From: Paenirhizobium naphthalenivorans
GTDB taxonomy: Bacteria; Pseudomonadota; Alphaproteobacteria; Rhizobiales; Rhizobiaceae
NCBI RefSeq assembly: GCF_007992095.1
Contig: NZ_BJZP01000002.1
Span: 1-64,000, forward strand
Direction of reading: 5' to 3'
DNA length: 64,000 nucleotides
The notes beneath the pieces were generated by a model. It was not told where the DNA came from, ran no database searches, and saw nothing but the letters and a program-made list of their open reading frames with translations. Both the position numbers and the translations under genes were made by a program. Positions 17,343 through 26,668 of this stretch are shown here, piece after piece; position 1 is the first letter of the stretch; each line of letters begins with the position of its first letter.

Positions 17343-18089
17343 CTAGACGAGATTGTTGCGGACCGCGAAGGCGATCGCCTCGGACCGCGTCTTCGTTGCC
17401 GTTTTGCGCATCACGCTGGTGATGTAGTTGTTGATGGTGTTGCGCGAGATTCCCAGAATCGTGGCAATTTCGTCGCTCGTCTTGCCTTCGGCGATCCAGA
17501 ACAAACACTCGAGTTCGCGTTCGGTCAGTTCGAAATCGCGTTCGCTCTTCTGGGTCTTGCGTGTCGACAGACTGATGCAATATCCGGTCAGCAGACCGAC
17601 CTCACGCAGAAGTTCCGGCGACAAGACAAAATTATCCGCAAACAGCAGCATCAAAGCCAAGCGTGTACGCCCAACGCCGAGCGTCAACGAACAATACTGG
17701 CGACTGATCCCCGGCGGTACATGCGCGTCGTCGGGCAATAGGTTGAACTTCGGATGCAAGACGGAAAGGCACTTTTCGAGCTCGGTCGATCGCGAATAAG
17801 CCGCCGAGATTTCGCTCTCCAGCCGTCGAACCAGGTCGAAGGGCCAGTTGGACGAGACGACAAAATCAAGCCCACGCTCTTGCACGAGGTCATAGCGCGC
17901 CAGCAGATAGTGAGACGCCCCGACATAGTCGCCAAGGACGGCTAGACTGGCGCTCATGTGGCCAGCTTGCGATGCGACCGCCAGCTTGCGGATCAACTGA
18001 TCGCGGGATGAAAGCCGAGGAGTGACATCAGCCGCCACGGCAGGCGCCCTTTTGCTCCCGATTTTGTCCTCGGACAGTTCCGCGTCCAT
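17343..18089 (-). CDS. visN: LuxR-type flagellar master regulator VisN
   Basis: 248 residues. The C-terminal helix-turn-helix LTERELECLFWIAEGKTSDE followed by IATILGISRNTINNYI is LuxR type. The N-terminal domain (about 25-170) is of the autoinducer-binding-like fold, but there is no luxI homologue nearby. It is first of the visN-visR pair; the partner is visR. Position between fliF and flhB is the standard rhizobial arrangement. Confidence 0.92.
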   Translation of the reverse strand: MDAELSEDKIGSKRAPAVAADVTPRLSSRDQLIRKLAVASQAGHMSASLAVLGDYVGASHYLLARYDLVQERGLDFVVSSNWPFDLVRRLESEISAAYSRSTELEKCLSVLHPKFNLLPDDAHVPPGISRQYCSLTLGVGRTRLALMLLFADNFVLSPELLREVGLLTGYCISLSTRKTQKSERDFELTERELECLFWIAEGKTSDEIATILGISRNTINNYITSVMRKTATKTRSEAIAFAVRNNLV

Positions 18090-18353
18090 TTTGTTGCCCC
18101 CTCAAGGACGAAACGTTTTGATCGCGAAGGTTCGCACCAAAAAAACGGAATACGCCGCTTCTCGAATACCGCTTCGCTCGTTCTTGCCAGCTAACGAATC
18201 ATAGTCATTCTAGAAGATAAAGAGCCAAAGATCACAGGCCCGAATCAATGCGCCCCCAACTTACAAATTCCGGCACATTGATGACCATGCGAAGCGGCAA
18301 CCAGTCGCATGCCGCTGCCGCATTCGCACCCATCATCTGCCATGGGCCGGTTA
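18090..18353 (-). promoter_or_regulatory. visN upstream region
   Basis: A gap of about 260 bases between the visN start and the hairpin that closes the fliF end of the chemotaxis operon. Bases 18170-18240 are locally AT-rich and include AGTCATTCTAGAAGA. It should contain the visNR promoter. No gene is supported here. Confidence 0.4.
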
Positions 18354-18408
18354 CCGGACAGACAAAAGCCGCATCGGGAAGACCCCGACGCGGCTTTTGT
18401 CTGTCCGG
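18354..18408. terminator. Long bidirectional hairpin terminator after fliF
   Basis: A perfect 19-bp inverted repeat (18354-18372 pairs with 18390-18408). Its loop folds further into a 5-bp TCGGG/CCCGA stem after one mismatch, giving about 24 pairs in total. The AAAAGCCGC ... GCGGCTTTT core is the usual bidirectional layout, with a T-run on each strand. It lies 14 bases beyond the fliF stop and ends the minus-strand chemotaxis operon. Confidence 0.85.
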
Positions 18409-18421
18409 CATTTCATTTTTG

Positions 18422-20107
18422 TCAGGCAGCCTTTTCGATGGCCCACTTGCGGAGAATTTTGGCGGCGCGCTCTTCCGAGATCTCCACCATACGCGACAGG
18501 CGGCGCTCTGGACCTTCCTTGACCCGGCGGTTGAAGCCGCCGCTTGCGTCGTCGTCCATAGTCAGCAGGTCGTCGGTGCTGTCGAAACCGAAGTCCGCGC
18601 CAAAGCCATCCATCAGCGAGCCACCGGCAGCGCCGCCGAGCGCCGGCGAGAAGTCTGGCAGTTCCAGGCCTGCTGCCTCTTCCACACCACCGGCAATCGC
18701 AGCCGACCCACCTCCGGCAGCGCGGACCATCGGGCGAATACCCATCCAGACAATCAGGAAGGCGACGGCGACGAAGGCGAGCGAATTAATGATGCCACCG
18801 AGGTTGCGGCTCAAGGTATCCATCACGCCTGGGCCGGAAGCGGATTCCTGGAGCAACTGATTCTCAAGGAAGTCCATCGCGGTCAGAGTGACGAGATCGC
18901 CACGGTTTGTATCGAGGCCAGCTGCTGTCGAGACGATTTTCTGCATCTCGGCCAGATAAGCATCGATCTTCGCCTGATCGACAGGCTCGCCGACCATGGT
19001 GGCGATTCGTCCTTTGTTGACAACCACGGCTACCGAGATCTTCTCGATGGTGTAGCTGTTTTTCACAGTCGCGACCGTCTTGCTGTTGATCTCGTAGTTG
19101 GTCTGCTCTTCCTTCTTGTCCTGCTCGTCGGAAGACTGCGGACCACCGGCCGTACCCTGTACATCGCCCTGGGGAATGTTCTGCTCGACGGTCGCGGCCG
19201 AGTCAGCCTGTTTGCTTTGCGACTTCTGATTTTCCTTGGTGACACGCACGGACCGTTCGACGCGAGATTCCGGATCGTAGATGGTCTCCTGGATCTGCTG
19301 TGTGTCGGTATTGAGCTGCGCGGTGACCGAAGAACGGAAATTGTCCATGCCAAGGAAAGGGGCGAGCGCCTTGTCGATGTTCGATTCGATCTCCTGCTGC
19401 ACGGACTGGGCAACGCCGAGCGAGCGGTTTGCCGCGCCGCCACTTTCGTCGCCCGAGGCGAGAAGCTGGCCGGTCGAATCAAGGATCGTCACATCTTCGA
19501 CGTCGAGACCAGGCACAGAGGAGGCGACCAGATGGCGGATCGACGCAGCCGACTTACGGCCGGTCTCGGTCGATGCGCGAACCATGACCGAAGCCGTCGG
19601 CTTCTGCTCGCCGCGACGGAAGTTGCCGACATCCGGCATTACAATATGGACGCGGGCAGCGGCGATGCCGCTGATTTGCTGGATGGTACGAGCGACTTCG
19701 CCTTCAAGAGCACGAACGCGCGTGACTTCCTGCATAAACGAGGTCAGACCGAGAGAACCGACATTGTCGAACAGTTCATAGCCGGCATTGGTGCTGTTGG
19801 GCAGCCCGCGCTCAGCGAGCAGCAGACGCGCCTTGCCGGTCATGCCGACCGGAACCTGTATGCTCTTGCCGTCGGAACCAACTTCAAAATCGATGCCAGC
19901 TTCCGCAAGAGCAATACTGACCTGATTGATGTCAGTGGTCTCGAGACCGACATAAAGGCTTTCATAAGCCGGTTTATTGACGAAGATCGCTGCGGCGATG
20001 ACAAGTGCGAAAGAAACGATACCAACGCCGGCCATCGCCAGGAGCCGAGCCTGGCCTAGTGACGCCAAGTTCTTAGAGACTTGAAGTAATTGATTTAACA
20101 GATTCAT
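18422..20107 (-). CDS. fliF: Flagellar MS-ring protein FliF
   Basis: 561 residues from the ATG at 20107 (MNLLNQLLQVSKNLASLGQ), with GGGACAG upstream; 36 further upstream codons are open but do not look like FliF. The N-terminal membrane helix is at about 20-45 and the C-terminal one at about 430-450. The YscJ-like ring-building motif region contains GLPNSTNAGYELFD and ALEGEVARTIQQISGIAAAR. The C-terminal tail, ending LRKWAIEKAA, binds FliG. It is the last gene of the chemotaxis operon and is followed by a strong hairpin. Confidence 0.96.
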   Translation of the reverse strand: MNLLNQLLQVSKNLASLGQARLLAMAGVGIVSFALVIAAAIFVNKPAYESLYVGLETTDINQVSIALAEAGIDFEVGSDGKSIQVPVGMTGKARLLLAERGLPNSTNAGYELFDNVGSLGLTSFMQEVTRVRALEGEVARTIQQISGIAAARVHIVMPDVGNFRRGEQKPTASVMVRASTETGRKSAASIRHLVASSVPGLDVEDVTILDSTGQLLASGDESGGAANRSLGVAQSVQQEIESNIDKALAPFLGMDNFRSSVTAQLNTDTQQIQETIYDPESRVERSVRVTKENQKSQSKQADSAATVEQNIPQGDVQGTAGGPQSSDEQDKKEEQTNYEINSKTVATVKNSYTIEKISVAVVVNKGRIATMVGEPVDQAKIDAYLAEMQKIVSTAAGLDTNRGDLVTLTAMDFLENQLLQESASGPGVMDTLSRNLGGIINSLAFVAVAFLIVWMGIRPMVRAAGGGSAAIAGGVEEAAGLELPDFSPALGGAAGGSLMDGFGADFGFDSTDDLLTMDDDASGGFNRRVKEGPERRLSRMVEISEERAAKILRKWAIEKAA

Positions 20108-20265
20108 TCTGTCCCGCACCATCATCAAGAAGGGTCTTGGGGCTTTTGCCCTTGGCGCGACATTAGAAATTGAAACTTGTGCGAACGTTTCGCGGCAGCG
20201 AAATACCGCAGTCATTGCGGCATTTCGTCCTGAGCGTCTTGTTCGAGTGGCGCGAGACGCCGCCC

Positions 20266-20655
20266 TTAGAAGAAGTCGAAGTCCCCTGCCGCCTTGCTGA
20301 GCGGCTGCGAATGACCATGGCGCAGACTGTCGCCCAGTGCCTTTTGCATATCGGCGAGCTTGACCAGACTCAGTGCCGTGCTCATGTCAACCATCCAGTC
20401 CGACGGGATCGAGCCGGTGATCGTGTCGATGAACTCAGCCAGGCCACGGGCCTTCTGCACGGCAAGGTCTATGCCCTGCAAGACCTTTACACTGTCCGGA
20501 TGCTCCAGCACGCTCGTGCCGCCTAGCTCCAGAAGCTGCGGTTCGATACGTTCGATCAAGTAGGCGACGTCGTGCAATTCCGAGACGACCCGCATCATGA
20601 TTTCCGGCAGTGCCTCTTCCACGTTGGCCGTCCCCGTTTTGTTTTCGTTTGGCAT
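20266..20655 (-). CDS. cheT: CheT, rhizobial CheZ-like chemotaxis protein
   Basis: 129 residues, mostly helical. The position between cheD and fliF is that of cheT (orf10) in Sinorhizobium, whose product has been described as a CheZ-like protein in signal termination. The sequence has a D63-L-A-V-Q67 pair matching the spacing of the catalytic Asp and Gln of CheZ (DLTGQ), within a helix LQGIDLAVQKARGLAEFID. The C-terminus is AGDFDFF. It starts 14 bases after cheD. No other phosphatase of CheZ or CheC type is seen in the window. Confidence 0.88.
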   Translation of the reverse strand: MPNENKTGTANVEEALPEIMMRVVSELHDVAYLIERIEPQLLELGGTSVLEHPDSVKVLQGIDLAVQKARGLAEFIDTITGSIPSDWMVDMSTALSLVKLADMQKALGDSLRHGHSQPLSKAAGDFDFF

Positions 20656-20669
20656 CCGGATTCCAGTGC

Positions 20670-21224
20670 TTAAAAAAATTCGATTGAGCTTTCGACGGGC
20701 TTCAATGCAGGTACAGGGCGCTGTTCCAGTGCCACCGTCTTCTGCGTCTCCGCTCCTGTCAGAGGATACTGCCTTGCCCGCCCGCTGACCGGCCAGAACT
20801 CGAGCTTGCGGCCATGCTCTCCGCCAGTTGACGAACCAACCACCTTGATGCCTTCGTCGCGCAGAAACTGCATGGCGAAGGCGGCATTCTGTTCGCCCAC
20901 ATTCGAGAAGGTGGCGATTGTCTTGGCCCCACCGAAAACCTTGGCTTCTATCCGATCACGGCGGGCGCCCTGCTTCAGCAGACCGTTGATCAGAAGTTCC
21001 ATCAGATGAACGCCATAGCGGGTCGCATCCCCGCCCCCGGCTCCCGGGTTGGCCGAGCCAGGTAGCAGGAAGTGATTCATCCCGCCGACCCCTGCAATAG
21101 GATCCCGCAGACAGGCGGCCACGCACGAACCCAGAATGGTCGAAAGCACAACACTCGGATCGTTGATCACCTTGTACTCACCCTGGATGATATGCACGCG
21201 CCTAGCCGCACTGTCCTCTGTCAT
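20670..21224 (-). CDS. cheD: Chemoreceptor glutamine deamidase CheD
   Basis: 184 residues. The family motifs are present: [20 protein letters not shown] with the catalytic Cys and the following MNHFLLPG His, then [19 protein letters not shown] and KVFGGA. CheD deamidates Gln residues of receptors. The start overlaps the cheY2 stop by ATGA. The C-terminus is SSIEFF, resembling that of the neighbouring CheT. Confidence 0.95.
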   Translation of the reverse strand: MTEDSAARRVHIIQGEYKVINDPSVVLSTILGSCVAACLRDPIAGVGGMNHFLLPGSANPGAGGGDATRYGVHLMELLINGLLKQGARRDRIEAKVFGGAKTIATFSNVGEQNAAFAMQFLRDEGIKVVGSSTGGEHGRKLEFWPVSGRARQYPLTGAETQKTVALEQRPVPALKPVESSIEFF

Positions 21225-21610
21225 TTCAGCGCTCCAAATACCGCCTCGATGGCGGCCTTCATCTTTTCGATTGTGAAGGGTTTGGCGAGAACGTTGTTCG
21301 CCCCGAGCTGCGCTGCCTTCTGCACCAGCGCGCGGTCACCCTGCGCGGTGAGGATGATGAAGGCGGCTTTTTTTGTGGTCGGGTTGGTGCGAACGTGCTG
21401 CAGGAAGACCAATCCGTCCATCTTCGGCATGTTGAAGTCGGAGATGACGAGATGATGGGGCTGTTGCTCCATGATCTTCATCCCCTGCTCACCATCACCG
21501 GCAGCGGTGATCTGCTTGAAGCCAAGCTGGGTCAAGGCATCACTCAGAAGCAGACGGCTCGTTACCTGATCGTCGACGATCAGAACTTTGATTTTTTCGG
21601 CGAGAGACAT
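21221..21610 (-). CDS. cheY2: Chemotaxis response regulator CheY2
   Basis: 129 residues, a single receiver domain. The acidic pocket is VLIVDDQ, the phosphorylation site is [13 protein letters not shown] (Asp about 58), and the Thr and Lys are in IILTAQG and LAKPF. By position (cheB-cheY2-cheD) it corresponds to CheY2, the regulator that acts on the motor in Sinorhizobium, while CheY1 serves as a phosphate sink. ATGA overlap with cheD. Confidence 0.94.
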   Translation of the reverse strand: MSLAEKIKVLIVDDQVTSRLLLSDALTQLGFKQITAAGDGEQGMKIMEQQPHHLVISDFNMPKMDGLVFLQHVRTNPTTKKAAFIILTAQGDRALVQKAAQLGANNVLAKPFTIEKMKAAIEAVFGALK

Positions 21611-22657
21611 TTATTCGATACCTTCTTTTCGGGCGGCAGTAAGTTTGAGGACTTCCTCCCCAATGGAACCCAGCGGCAATTGCTGCTCGACGGCGCCCAA
21701 CTCATAGGCGACGCGGGGCATCCCATAGACAACGCACGTCTTCTCGTTCTGACCGACGGTGCGCGCACCCGCGTGCCGCATCTTCAGCAGTCCGGAAGCC
21801 CCGTCGCGGCCCATGCCGGTCAGGATTACCCCCACAGCGTTTCGTCCCGCCAATTCCGCAACCGAATCGAACAACACGTCCACCGAAGGACGGTGCCCGT
21901 TCACCGGTGGTCGGTCGACCAGCCGGCAACTCGGCGCGGAGGCATTGACCACCTGCAAGTGGCGGTCGCCGCCAGGGGCGAGATAAATCTTGCCGATCTC
22001 AAGTCTGGCTCCATCGGTCGCCTCCTCAACGACCGGGGCGCAGAGACGATTAAGACGTTCTGCGAAACTTTTGGTAAACGTCGGCGGCATGTGCTGCGTA
22101 ATTACCGTCGGCGGGCAATTGCGCGGGAATTTCTGCAGGACCGCGATCAATGCCTCGACTCCACCGGTTGACGAACCGATCGCGACGATCTTACGGCCGA
22201 CGCGGAAATCGTTCGCCGGCGCAGGCGGTGCCACTTTGGACCTCAGAGGACCTCCATAGCGATGCTGCGAACGCGCGGCCGCCTTCACTTTTTCGGCGAG
22301 ATCGCCGAACGGCCGGGCATCACCCGGTTGCGGTTTTCCGACACAATCGAACGCACCAATTTCCAGCGCCGCCAGCGTCGCTTCGGCGCCACGGTGGGTC
22401 ATGGTGGAAACCATGATGACCGGCATCGGCCTCAACTTCATGATCTTATCGAGGAATTCGAGGCCATTCATGTTCGGCATCTCGATGTCGAGCGTCACGA
22501 CGTCGGGATTAAGCTGCTTGATGGCGGCACGTGCCTCCATGGCATCGCCGGCCTGGCCGATAACGTTGACCTCCGGATCAGCGTTAAGCACGGCCGTGAT
22601 CAGACCTCGCATGGTCGGGCTATCGTCGACGACGAGGACTCGGGCAGGGCTGCTCAT
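21611..22657 (-). CDS. cheB: Receptor methylesterase/deamidase CheB
   Basis: 348 residues from the ATG at 22657, which overlaps the cheR stop by one base (TGATG). A receiver domain (about 1-120, [13 protein letters not shown], phospho-Asp in [12 protein letters not shown]) is followed by a linker and the esterase domain with the catalytic triad motifs IGSSTGG (Ser), TQHMPP (His) and GMGRDGA (Asp). CheB removes methyl groups from receptors for adaptation. Upstream in-frame codons to 22885 are inside cheR in another frame. Confidence 0.96.
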   Translation of the reverse strand: MSSPARVLVVDDSPTMRGLITAVLNADPEVNVIGQAGDAMEARAAIKQLNPDVVTLDIEMPNMNGLEFLDKIMKLRPMPVIMVSTMTHRGAEATLAALEIGAFDCVGKPQPGDARPFGDLAEKVKAAARSQHRYGGPLRSKVAPPAPANDFRVGRKIVAIGSSTGGVEALIAVLQKFPRNCPPTVITQHMPPTFTKSFAERLNRLCAPVVEEATDGARLEIGKIYLAPGGDRHLQVVNASAPSCRLVDRPPVNGHRPSVDVLFDSVAELAGRNAVGVILTGMGRDGASGLLKMRHAGARTVGQNEKTCVVYGMPRVAYELGAVEQQLPLGSIGEEVLKLTAARKEGIE

Positions 22658-23559
22658 CAACGCGCACCTCCGGTTTTTCCGGTATAGCGATAGGTGGTGA
22701 TGCCGATATTGTCGAAATGGCCCTTCGAATCGCCCGAGACGCGCTCGGAGTGACCTATGTAGAGATGCCCACCTTCCGGCAGTAGCCCGGCAAAGCGTGA
22801 CCAGATGCGCTGCTGGGTCGGCTCGTCGAAATAGATCACCACGTTGCGGCAGAAAATGACATCGAAATTGCCTTTGAACGGCCATTGCGACATCAGGTTC
22901 AGTTCATTGAAGGTAATCAGCCGTTTGACACGATCGTCCACCTGGCACTTGCGCCGGCCGTTGACGTCGACGTCCTTGAACCATTGCTTGCGCATGGCAG
23001 GGCTGACGGTCTCCAGTGCGCTTTCATCGTAGCATCCGGCCCGGGCCAGCGCGAGGATCTTGGGATCGATGTCGGTCGCCAGGATCTTGAAGTCGTAGTC
23101 GGCGACGTTCGGCATCAGCGACAGGACGGTCAGCGCGATCGAATAAGGCTCCTGGCCATCGGAACAAGCGGCCGACCAGATGCGCACGCGGCCGCCGCTA
23201 CGGGCGCGGTTGAGCAGGCCCGGCAAGACTTCGGTGCGCAGATGGTCGAAATGGTGGTTCTCGCGAAAGAACCGGGTAAAATTTGTTGTCAGATGCGACA
23301 GCATTTCGCGCCGCTCCTGCGCGCCCTCGGGAGAGGCGACCAGGTTGCAGTAGGCGCGAAAGCCTGTCAGGCCGAGATTCCGGATGTGCTTCGACAGCCG
23401 CGAATAGACGAGTGAGGCCTTGGACTCGTTGAGTGAAATTCCCGCATCAGCATAGATCATAGCCGCGATTTCATTCAGATCCCGCCGGGTCAGCGGATAT
23501 TCGCCGCTGGCCAGAACGTCGTCATCGGATTGGCGGGATGTATTCACAGCAAGCGTCAT
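22657..23559 (-). CDS. cheR: Receptor methyltransferase CheR
   Basis: 300 residues. The small N-terminal helical domain (about 20-90) carries [15 protein letters not shown]. The SAM-binding domain has the motif [16 protein letters not shown] (typical SxGxEPYS), [10 protein letters not shown] and [14 protein letters not shown]. CheR methylates glutamates of receptors. It overlaps cheW by ATGA and cheB by one base. Confidence 0.96.
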   Translation of the reverse strand: MTLAVNTSRQSDDDVLASGEYPLTRRDLNEIAAMIYADAGISLNESKASLVYSRLSKHIRNLGLTGFRAYCNLVASPEGAQERREMLSHLTTNFTRFFRENHHFDHLRTEVLPGLLNRARSGGRVRIWSAACSDGQEPYSIALTVLSLMPNVADYDFKILATDIDPKILALARAGCYDESALETVSPAMRKQWFKDVDVNGRRKCQVDDRVKRLITFNELNLMSQWPFKGNFDVIFCRNVVIYFDEPTQQRIWSRFAGLLPEGGHLYIGHSERVSGDSKGHFDNIGITTYRYTGKTGGAR

Positions 23560-24023
23560 GCGGCCTCGCTTTCGGCGTCAGGGAACAGTGCTTCCAGATC
23601 TATGAGACAGATCATCCGCTGGTCGATCGCGAGAATGCCGCGTGCATATTGCTTCTCGACGTCGGAGGAAATCTCCGGCGTCGGCTGAATGTTCTCGTCA
23701 CTGACGGTCAAAATGTCCGACACGGCATCAACTAGAAGCCCGACGACCTTCGCCTTGACCTGCGCGACAATGATCACATGGCGCGCGTCCGGCTCGACAG
23801 GCGTCATACCGAGCCGAGCCGCCAGATTGAGGATAGGCAGGACGGCACCGCGCAGGTTGATCACGCCCATGACGTGGGACGGCGAATGCGGCAGCGGAGT
23901 CGCGGGAGTCCATCCGCGGATCTCGCGCACCGACATGATGTTCACACAGAACTCCTGATCGCCGACGCGGAAGGCGATCAGCTCGCGCCCTCCCTCGACC
24001 AAGTTTTTCACCGCATACGACAT
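23556..24023 (-). CDS. cheW: Chemotaxis coupling protein CheW
   Basis: 155 residues, a single CheW fold linking receptors to CheA. The family segments LIAFRVGDQEFCVNIMSVRE, VMGVINLRGAVLPILNL and VGLLVDAVSDILTV are all present. It is four bases downstream of cheA and overlaps cheR by ATGA. Confidence 0.96.
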   Translation of the reverse strand: MSYAVKNLVEGGRELIAFRVGDQEFCVNIMSVREIRGWTPATPLPHSPSHVMGVINLRGAVLPILNLAARLGMTPVEPDARHVIIVAQVKAKVVGLLVDAVSDILTVSDENIQPTPEISSDVEKQYARGILAIDQRMICLIDLEALFPDAESEAA

Positions 24024-24027
24024 GGAA

Positions 24028-26286
24028 CTAACCTGCGACAGACAACGACATTTCCTGCCTCAACGACTGCCCACGCGAGGCAGCGACAACCGCATCAACA
24101 TCCAGGATGAGCGCGACGCGGCCATCCCCGAGAATCGTTGCGGCAGCGATGCCGGGCACGTGTGTGTAGTTCGCCTCGAGGCTCTTGATAACGACCTGAC
24201 GCTGCCCCTGAATGGCATCGACCATCAAAGCGCGCTGGCCACCGCCTTCGGATTCCACGAGCAAGGCAACACCGTCGATCGGATTGGCCTGGGTCGCCCG
24301 GAAGTTGAGGATCCGACCCACATCGACGAGCGGGCAGAACGAGTTGCGGATCGAGATGAGACGCTGGTTGGCACCGAAGGAATGGATATTCTCGGCTTCC
24401 GGCTGCAGCGTTTCGACGATCGCGGTGAGCGGGACAACGAGAGTCTGACCGGCGACCGTGACCACCATGCCGTCAAGAACCGCGAGCGTCAGCGGAAGGC
24501 TCATGGTGAAAGTCGAGCCCTGACCTGGGCGAGAGGTGATCGAGATACGACCGCCAAGCGCCTGGATCGAACGCTTGACCACGTCCATGCCGACGCCTCG
24601 GCCGGAGATGTCGGAGATCTTGTCTGCCGTGGAGAAGCCCGGCATGAAGATGAGGTTGTCGATTTCCTCGTCCGTCAGGTTGGCATCGGCCGCGATCAGA
24701 TCGTTGTCGATGGCCTTCTGGCGAACGCGTTCGCGGTTGATGCCGGCGCCGTCATCCACCAACTCGATGACGATACGGCCGGAACGGTGCTTTGCGGTCA
24801 GCTTGACCGTGCCTTCCGGGTTCTTGCCGGCAGCTTCGCGCTTTTCCGGGCTTTCGATACCATGGTCGACCGCATTACGGATCATGTGAGTCAGTGGCTC
24901 GGCCAGTTTGTCGATGACCGTCTTGTCAACTTCGGTGTTTTCCCCCTCGGTGACGAGGCGGATCGACTTACCGACCATATCGGCCACTTCGCGAACGATA
25001 CGCGACATGCGCTGGAACACCGGCTTCACCGGCTGCGCGCGGATCGCCATGACCGAATCCTGGATCTCGCGCGTCAGCTGCTGGAGTTCTTCCAGACCCA
25101 TGTTGATGGACGAGGTTCCGTTGTTGTCGTTCTCGATGACGCTCTGCGAGAGCATCGCCTGATTAATGACCAATTCGCCGACGAGGTTGATCAGACGGTC
25201 AACACGGTCGAGATCGACGCGTATGGTCTGGCCGGCCGCACCGTTGTTCTGGGCGGCAGCTGCAGCAGCCGCAGCGGCGGCTGCAGGGGTTTCCTTCTTG
25301 TCCTGCTTGGCAGCGCCAGCCGAGAGCTTCACGACATTGCTGGCAGCGCCAGCCGCCTCGACGGCTTGCACCACGTTTTCGTCTGCAGCCTGTTCAGCGC
25401 CGTTATGCTCGCCGGCATCGTCGAGGATCGAGAGATCGAAGGGGACTGGAACCATCGGCGGTTCTTCACCCTTGGCCTCTTCGGCCTGTTCCTCATGCAG
25501 CTTGATGTCTAGGTCGCAATCCCATTCCGCGAATTCGAAGACCTGGCGGATGCTCTCCTCGCCCTTCTCGGCTGTGATCTGAATTTTCCACGAGAAATAG
25601 GCGCCTTCCGGGTCCATGTTCTCGAGCGACGGCAGACTGTCCATATCGCAATGGATGCTCATCTCACCGACGCGCGACAGGTCGCGCAGCAGAAGCGCGC
25701 TCTCGTTACCCTTGGCGTAGAGTTCGCGGCGCGGCTTGAAGGTGACGTCGAAGGTCGAGGGAACGATCGTCGGCTCGTCACTAAGATCGTCATCGAAGGA
25801 GAAGGGGATCGGCTGGAAGCCGCTCTCGTCGGTGGGCGCGGGAGCTGACGCCGGTGCAGCAGCGGCCGCGGGCTTGGGCACCGCGGCACCGCCCTGAGGC
25901 AGTTCGCCATTCGCCAGCGCTTCGAGTTCCTTTACTAGGCCGCTCGAGCGGGATGGATCGATGCTGCCGCCATCGCGGGCGGCATTGGTCAGGTCGGCCA
26001 GCACGTCAGCCGACTTGAGCATGACCTTCATGACTTCCAGGCCAGGCTCAAGCTTGTTGGATCGAACGCAATCGAGAGTGGTCTCGAAGACATGGGCGAA
26101 GGCCACCAGGTCATCGAGACCGAAGGCACCGGCGCCGCCCTTGATCGAGTGCACGGCACGGAATACGGCATTGACCGTTTCCGGGTCGCGATCCCCGTCA
26201 TTCATTTTCAGAAGACCGGATTCCAGTTCGGCGAGCTGCTCCTCGCATTCCTGGAAGAAGATCTCTTTGATTTCGTTCATATCCAT
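24028..26286 (-). CDS. cheA: Chemotaxis histidine kinase CheA
   Basis: 752 residues. The Hpt domain has the phosphoacceptor AVHSIKGGAGAFG (His about 46). A second region (about 190-280) is in the place of the CheY-binding P2. A long Ala-rich linker (about 310-350, with a run of Ala) leads to the dimerisation helices, the ATPase domain (NAVDHGIESPEKRE; GRGVGMDVV) and a CheW-like C-terminus. CheA feeds phosphate to CheY1, CheY2 and CheB. It lies 16 bases after cheY1. Confidence 0.97.
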   Translation of the reverse strand: MDMNEIKEIFFQECEEQLAELESGLLKMNDGDRDPETVNAVFRAVHSIKGGAGAFGLDDLVAFAHVFETTLDCVRSNKLEPGLEVMKVMLKSADVLADLTNAARDGGSIDPSRSSGLVKELEALANGELPQGGAAVPKPAAAAAPASAPAPTDESGFQPIPFSFDDDLSDEPTIVPSTFDVTFKPRRELYAKGNESALLLRDLSRVGEMSIHCDMDSLPSLENMDPEGAYFSWKIQITAEKGEESIRQVFEFAEWDCDLDIKLHEEQAEEAKGEEPPMVPVPFDLSILDDAGEHNGAEQAADENVVQAVEAAGAASNVVKLSAGAAKQDKKETPAAAAAAAAAAAQNNGAAGQTIRVDLDRVDRLINLVGELVINQAMLSQSVIENDNNGTSSINMGLEELQQLTREIQDSVMAIRAQPVKPVFQRMSRIVREVADMVGKSIRLVTEGENTEVDKTVIDKLAEPLTHMIRNAVDHGIESPEKREAAGKNPEGTVKLTAKHRSGRIVIELVDDGAGINRERVRQKAIDNDLIAADANLTDEEIDNLIFMPGFSTADKISDISGRGVGMDVVKRSIQALGGRISITSRPGQGSTFTMSLPLTLAVLDGMVVTVAGQTLVVPLTAIVETLQPEAENIHSFGANQRLISIRNSFCPLVDVGRILNFRATQANPIDGVALLVESEGGGQRALMVDAIQGQRQVVIKSLEANYTHVPGIAAATILGDGRVALILDVDAVVAASRGQSLRQEMSLSVAG

Positions 26287-26302
26287 AGAAGAAATTCCCG
26301 GA

Positions 26303-26668
26303 TTAGGCGGTTACACGCTCGATGGCATCGATCAGTTTGGTTGGATCAAAAGGCTTGACGATCCAGCCTGTCGCACCAGCCTGACGGGCGCGGTTCTTCT
26401 TTTCTGCGTCGCTTTCAGTGGTCAGCACGAGGATCGGAACGGCCCGATACTTCTCATTGCGACGAACACCTTCAATGAAGCCGAAACCGTCAAGGCGCGG
26501 CATGTTGATGTCGGTAACGATGACATCCGGATTGCATTCTTCGAGCACTTCGAGGCCTTCGATACCGTCTTCCGCCTGGATGGTCTCAAAGCCCGCATTG
26601 TTGAGCGTGACCAGGAGCATGTTTCGTATGGTCCTGGAATCATCCACTGTGAGTACTTTTTTCTTCAT
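26303..26668 (-). CDS. cheY1: Chemotaxis response regulator CheY1
   Basis: 121 residues from the ATG at 26668 (MKKKVLTVDDSRTIRNMLL), overlapping the cheS stop by ATGA; the longer open frame to 26815 is an artefact. Receiver motifs: VDDS, phospho-Asp in VIVTDINMPRLDG, LTTES with Thr, and the Lys in IVKPFD. In Sinorhizobium CheY1 lies at this place and acts as a phosphate sink for CheY2-P through CheA. Confidence 0.95.
   Translation of the reverse strand: MKKKVLTVDDSRTIRNMLLVTLNNAGFETIQAEDGIEGLEVLEECNPDVIVTDINMPRLDGFGFIEGVRRNEKYRAVPILVLTTESDAEKKNRARQAGATGWIVKPFDPTKLIDAIERVTA

Noticed and set aside
16574..18089. LuxR-type proteins as a quorum-sensing system
   Set aside because: The pair is VisN/VisR by position and by pairing; no luxI-like gene is present.
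18248..20059. A 603-residue open frame on the plus strand
   Set aside because: It runs antisense to fliF, has no domain, and its length reflects the codon bias of the true gene.
25255..25295. A GC-rich short tandem pattern
   Set aside because: It encodes the poly-Ala part of the CheA linker; it is not an independent repeat element.
24022..25512. A 496-residue plus-strand open frame
   Set aside because: Antisense shadow of cheA; no recognisable protein features.
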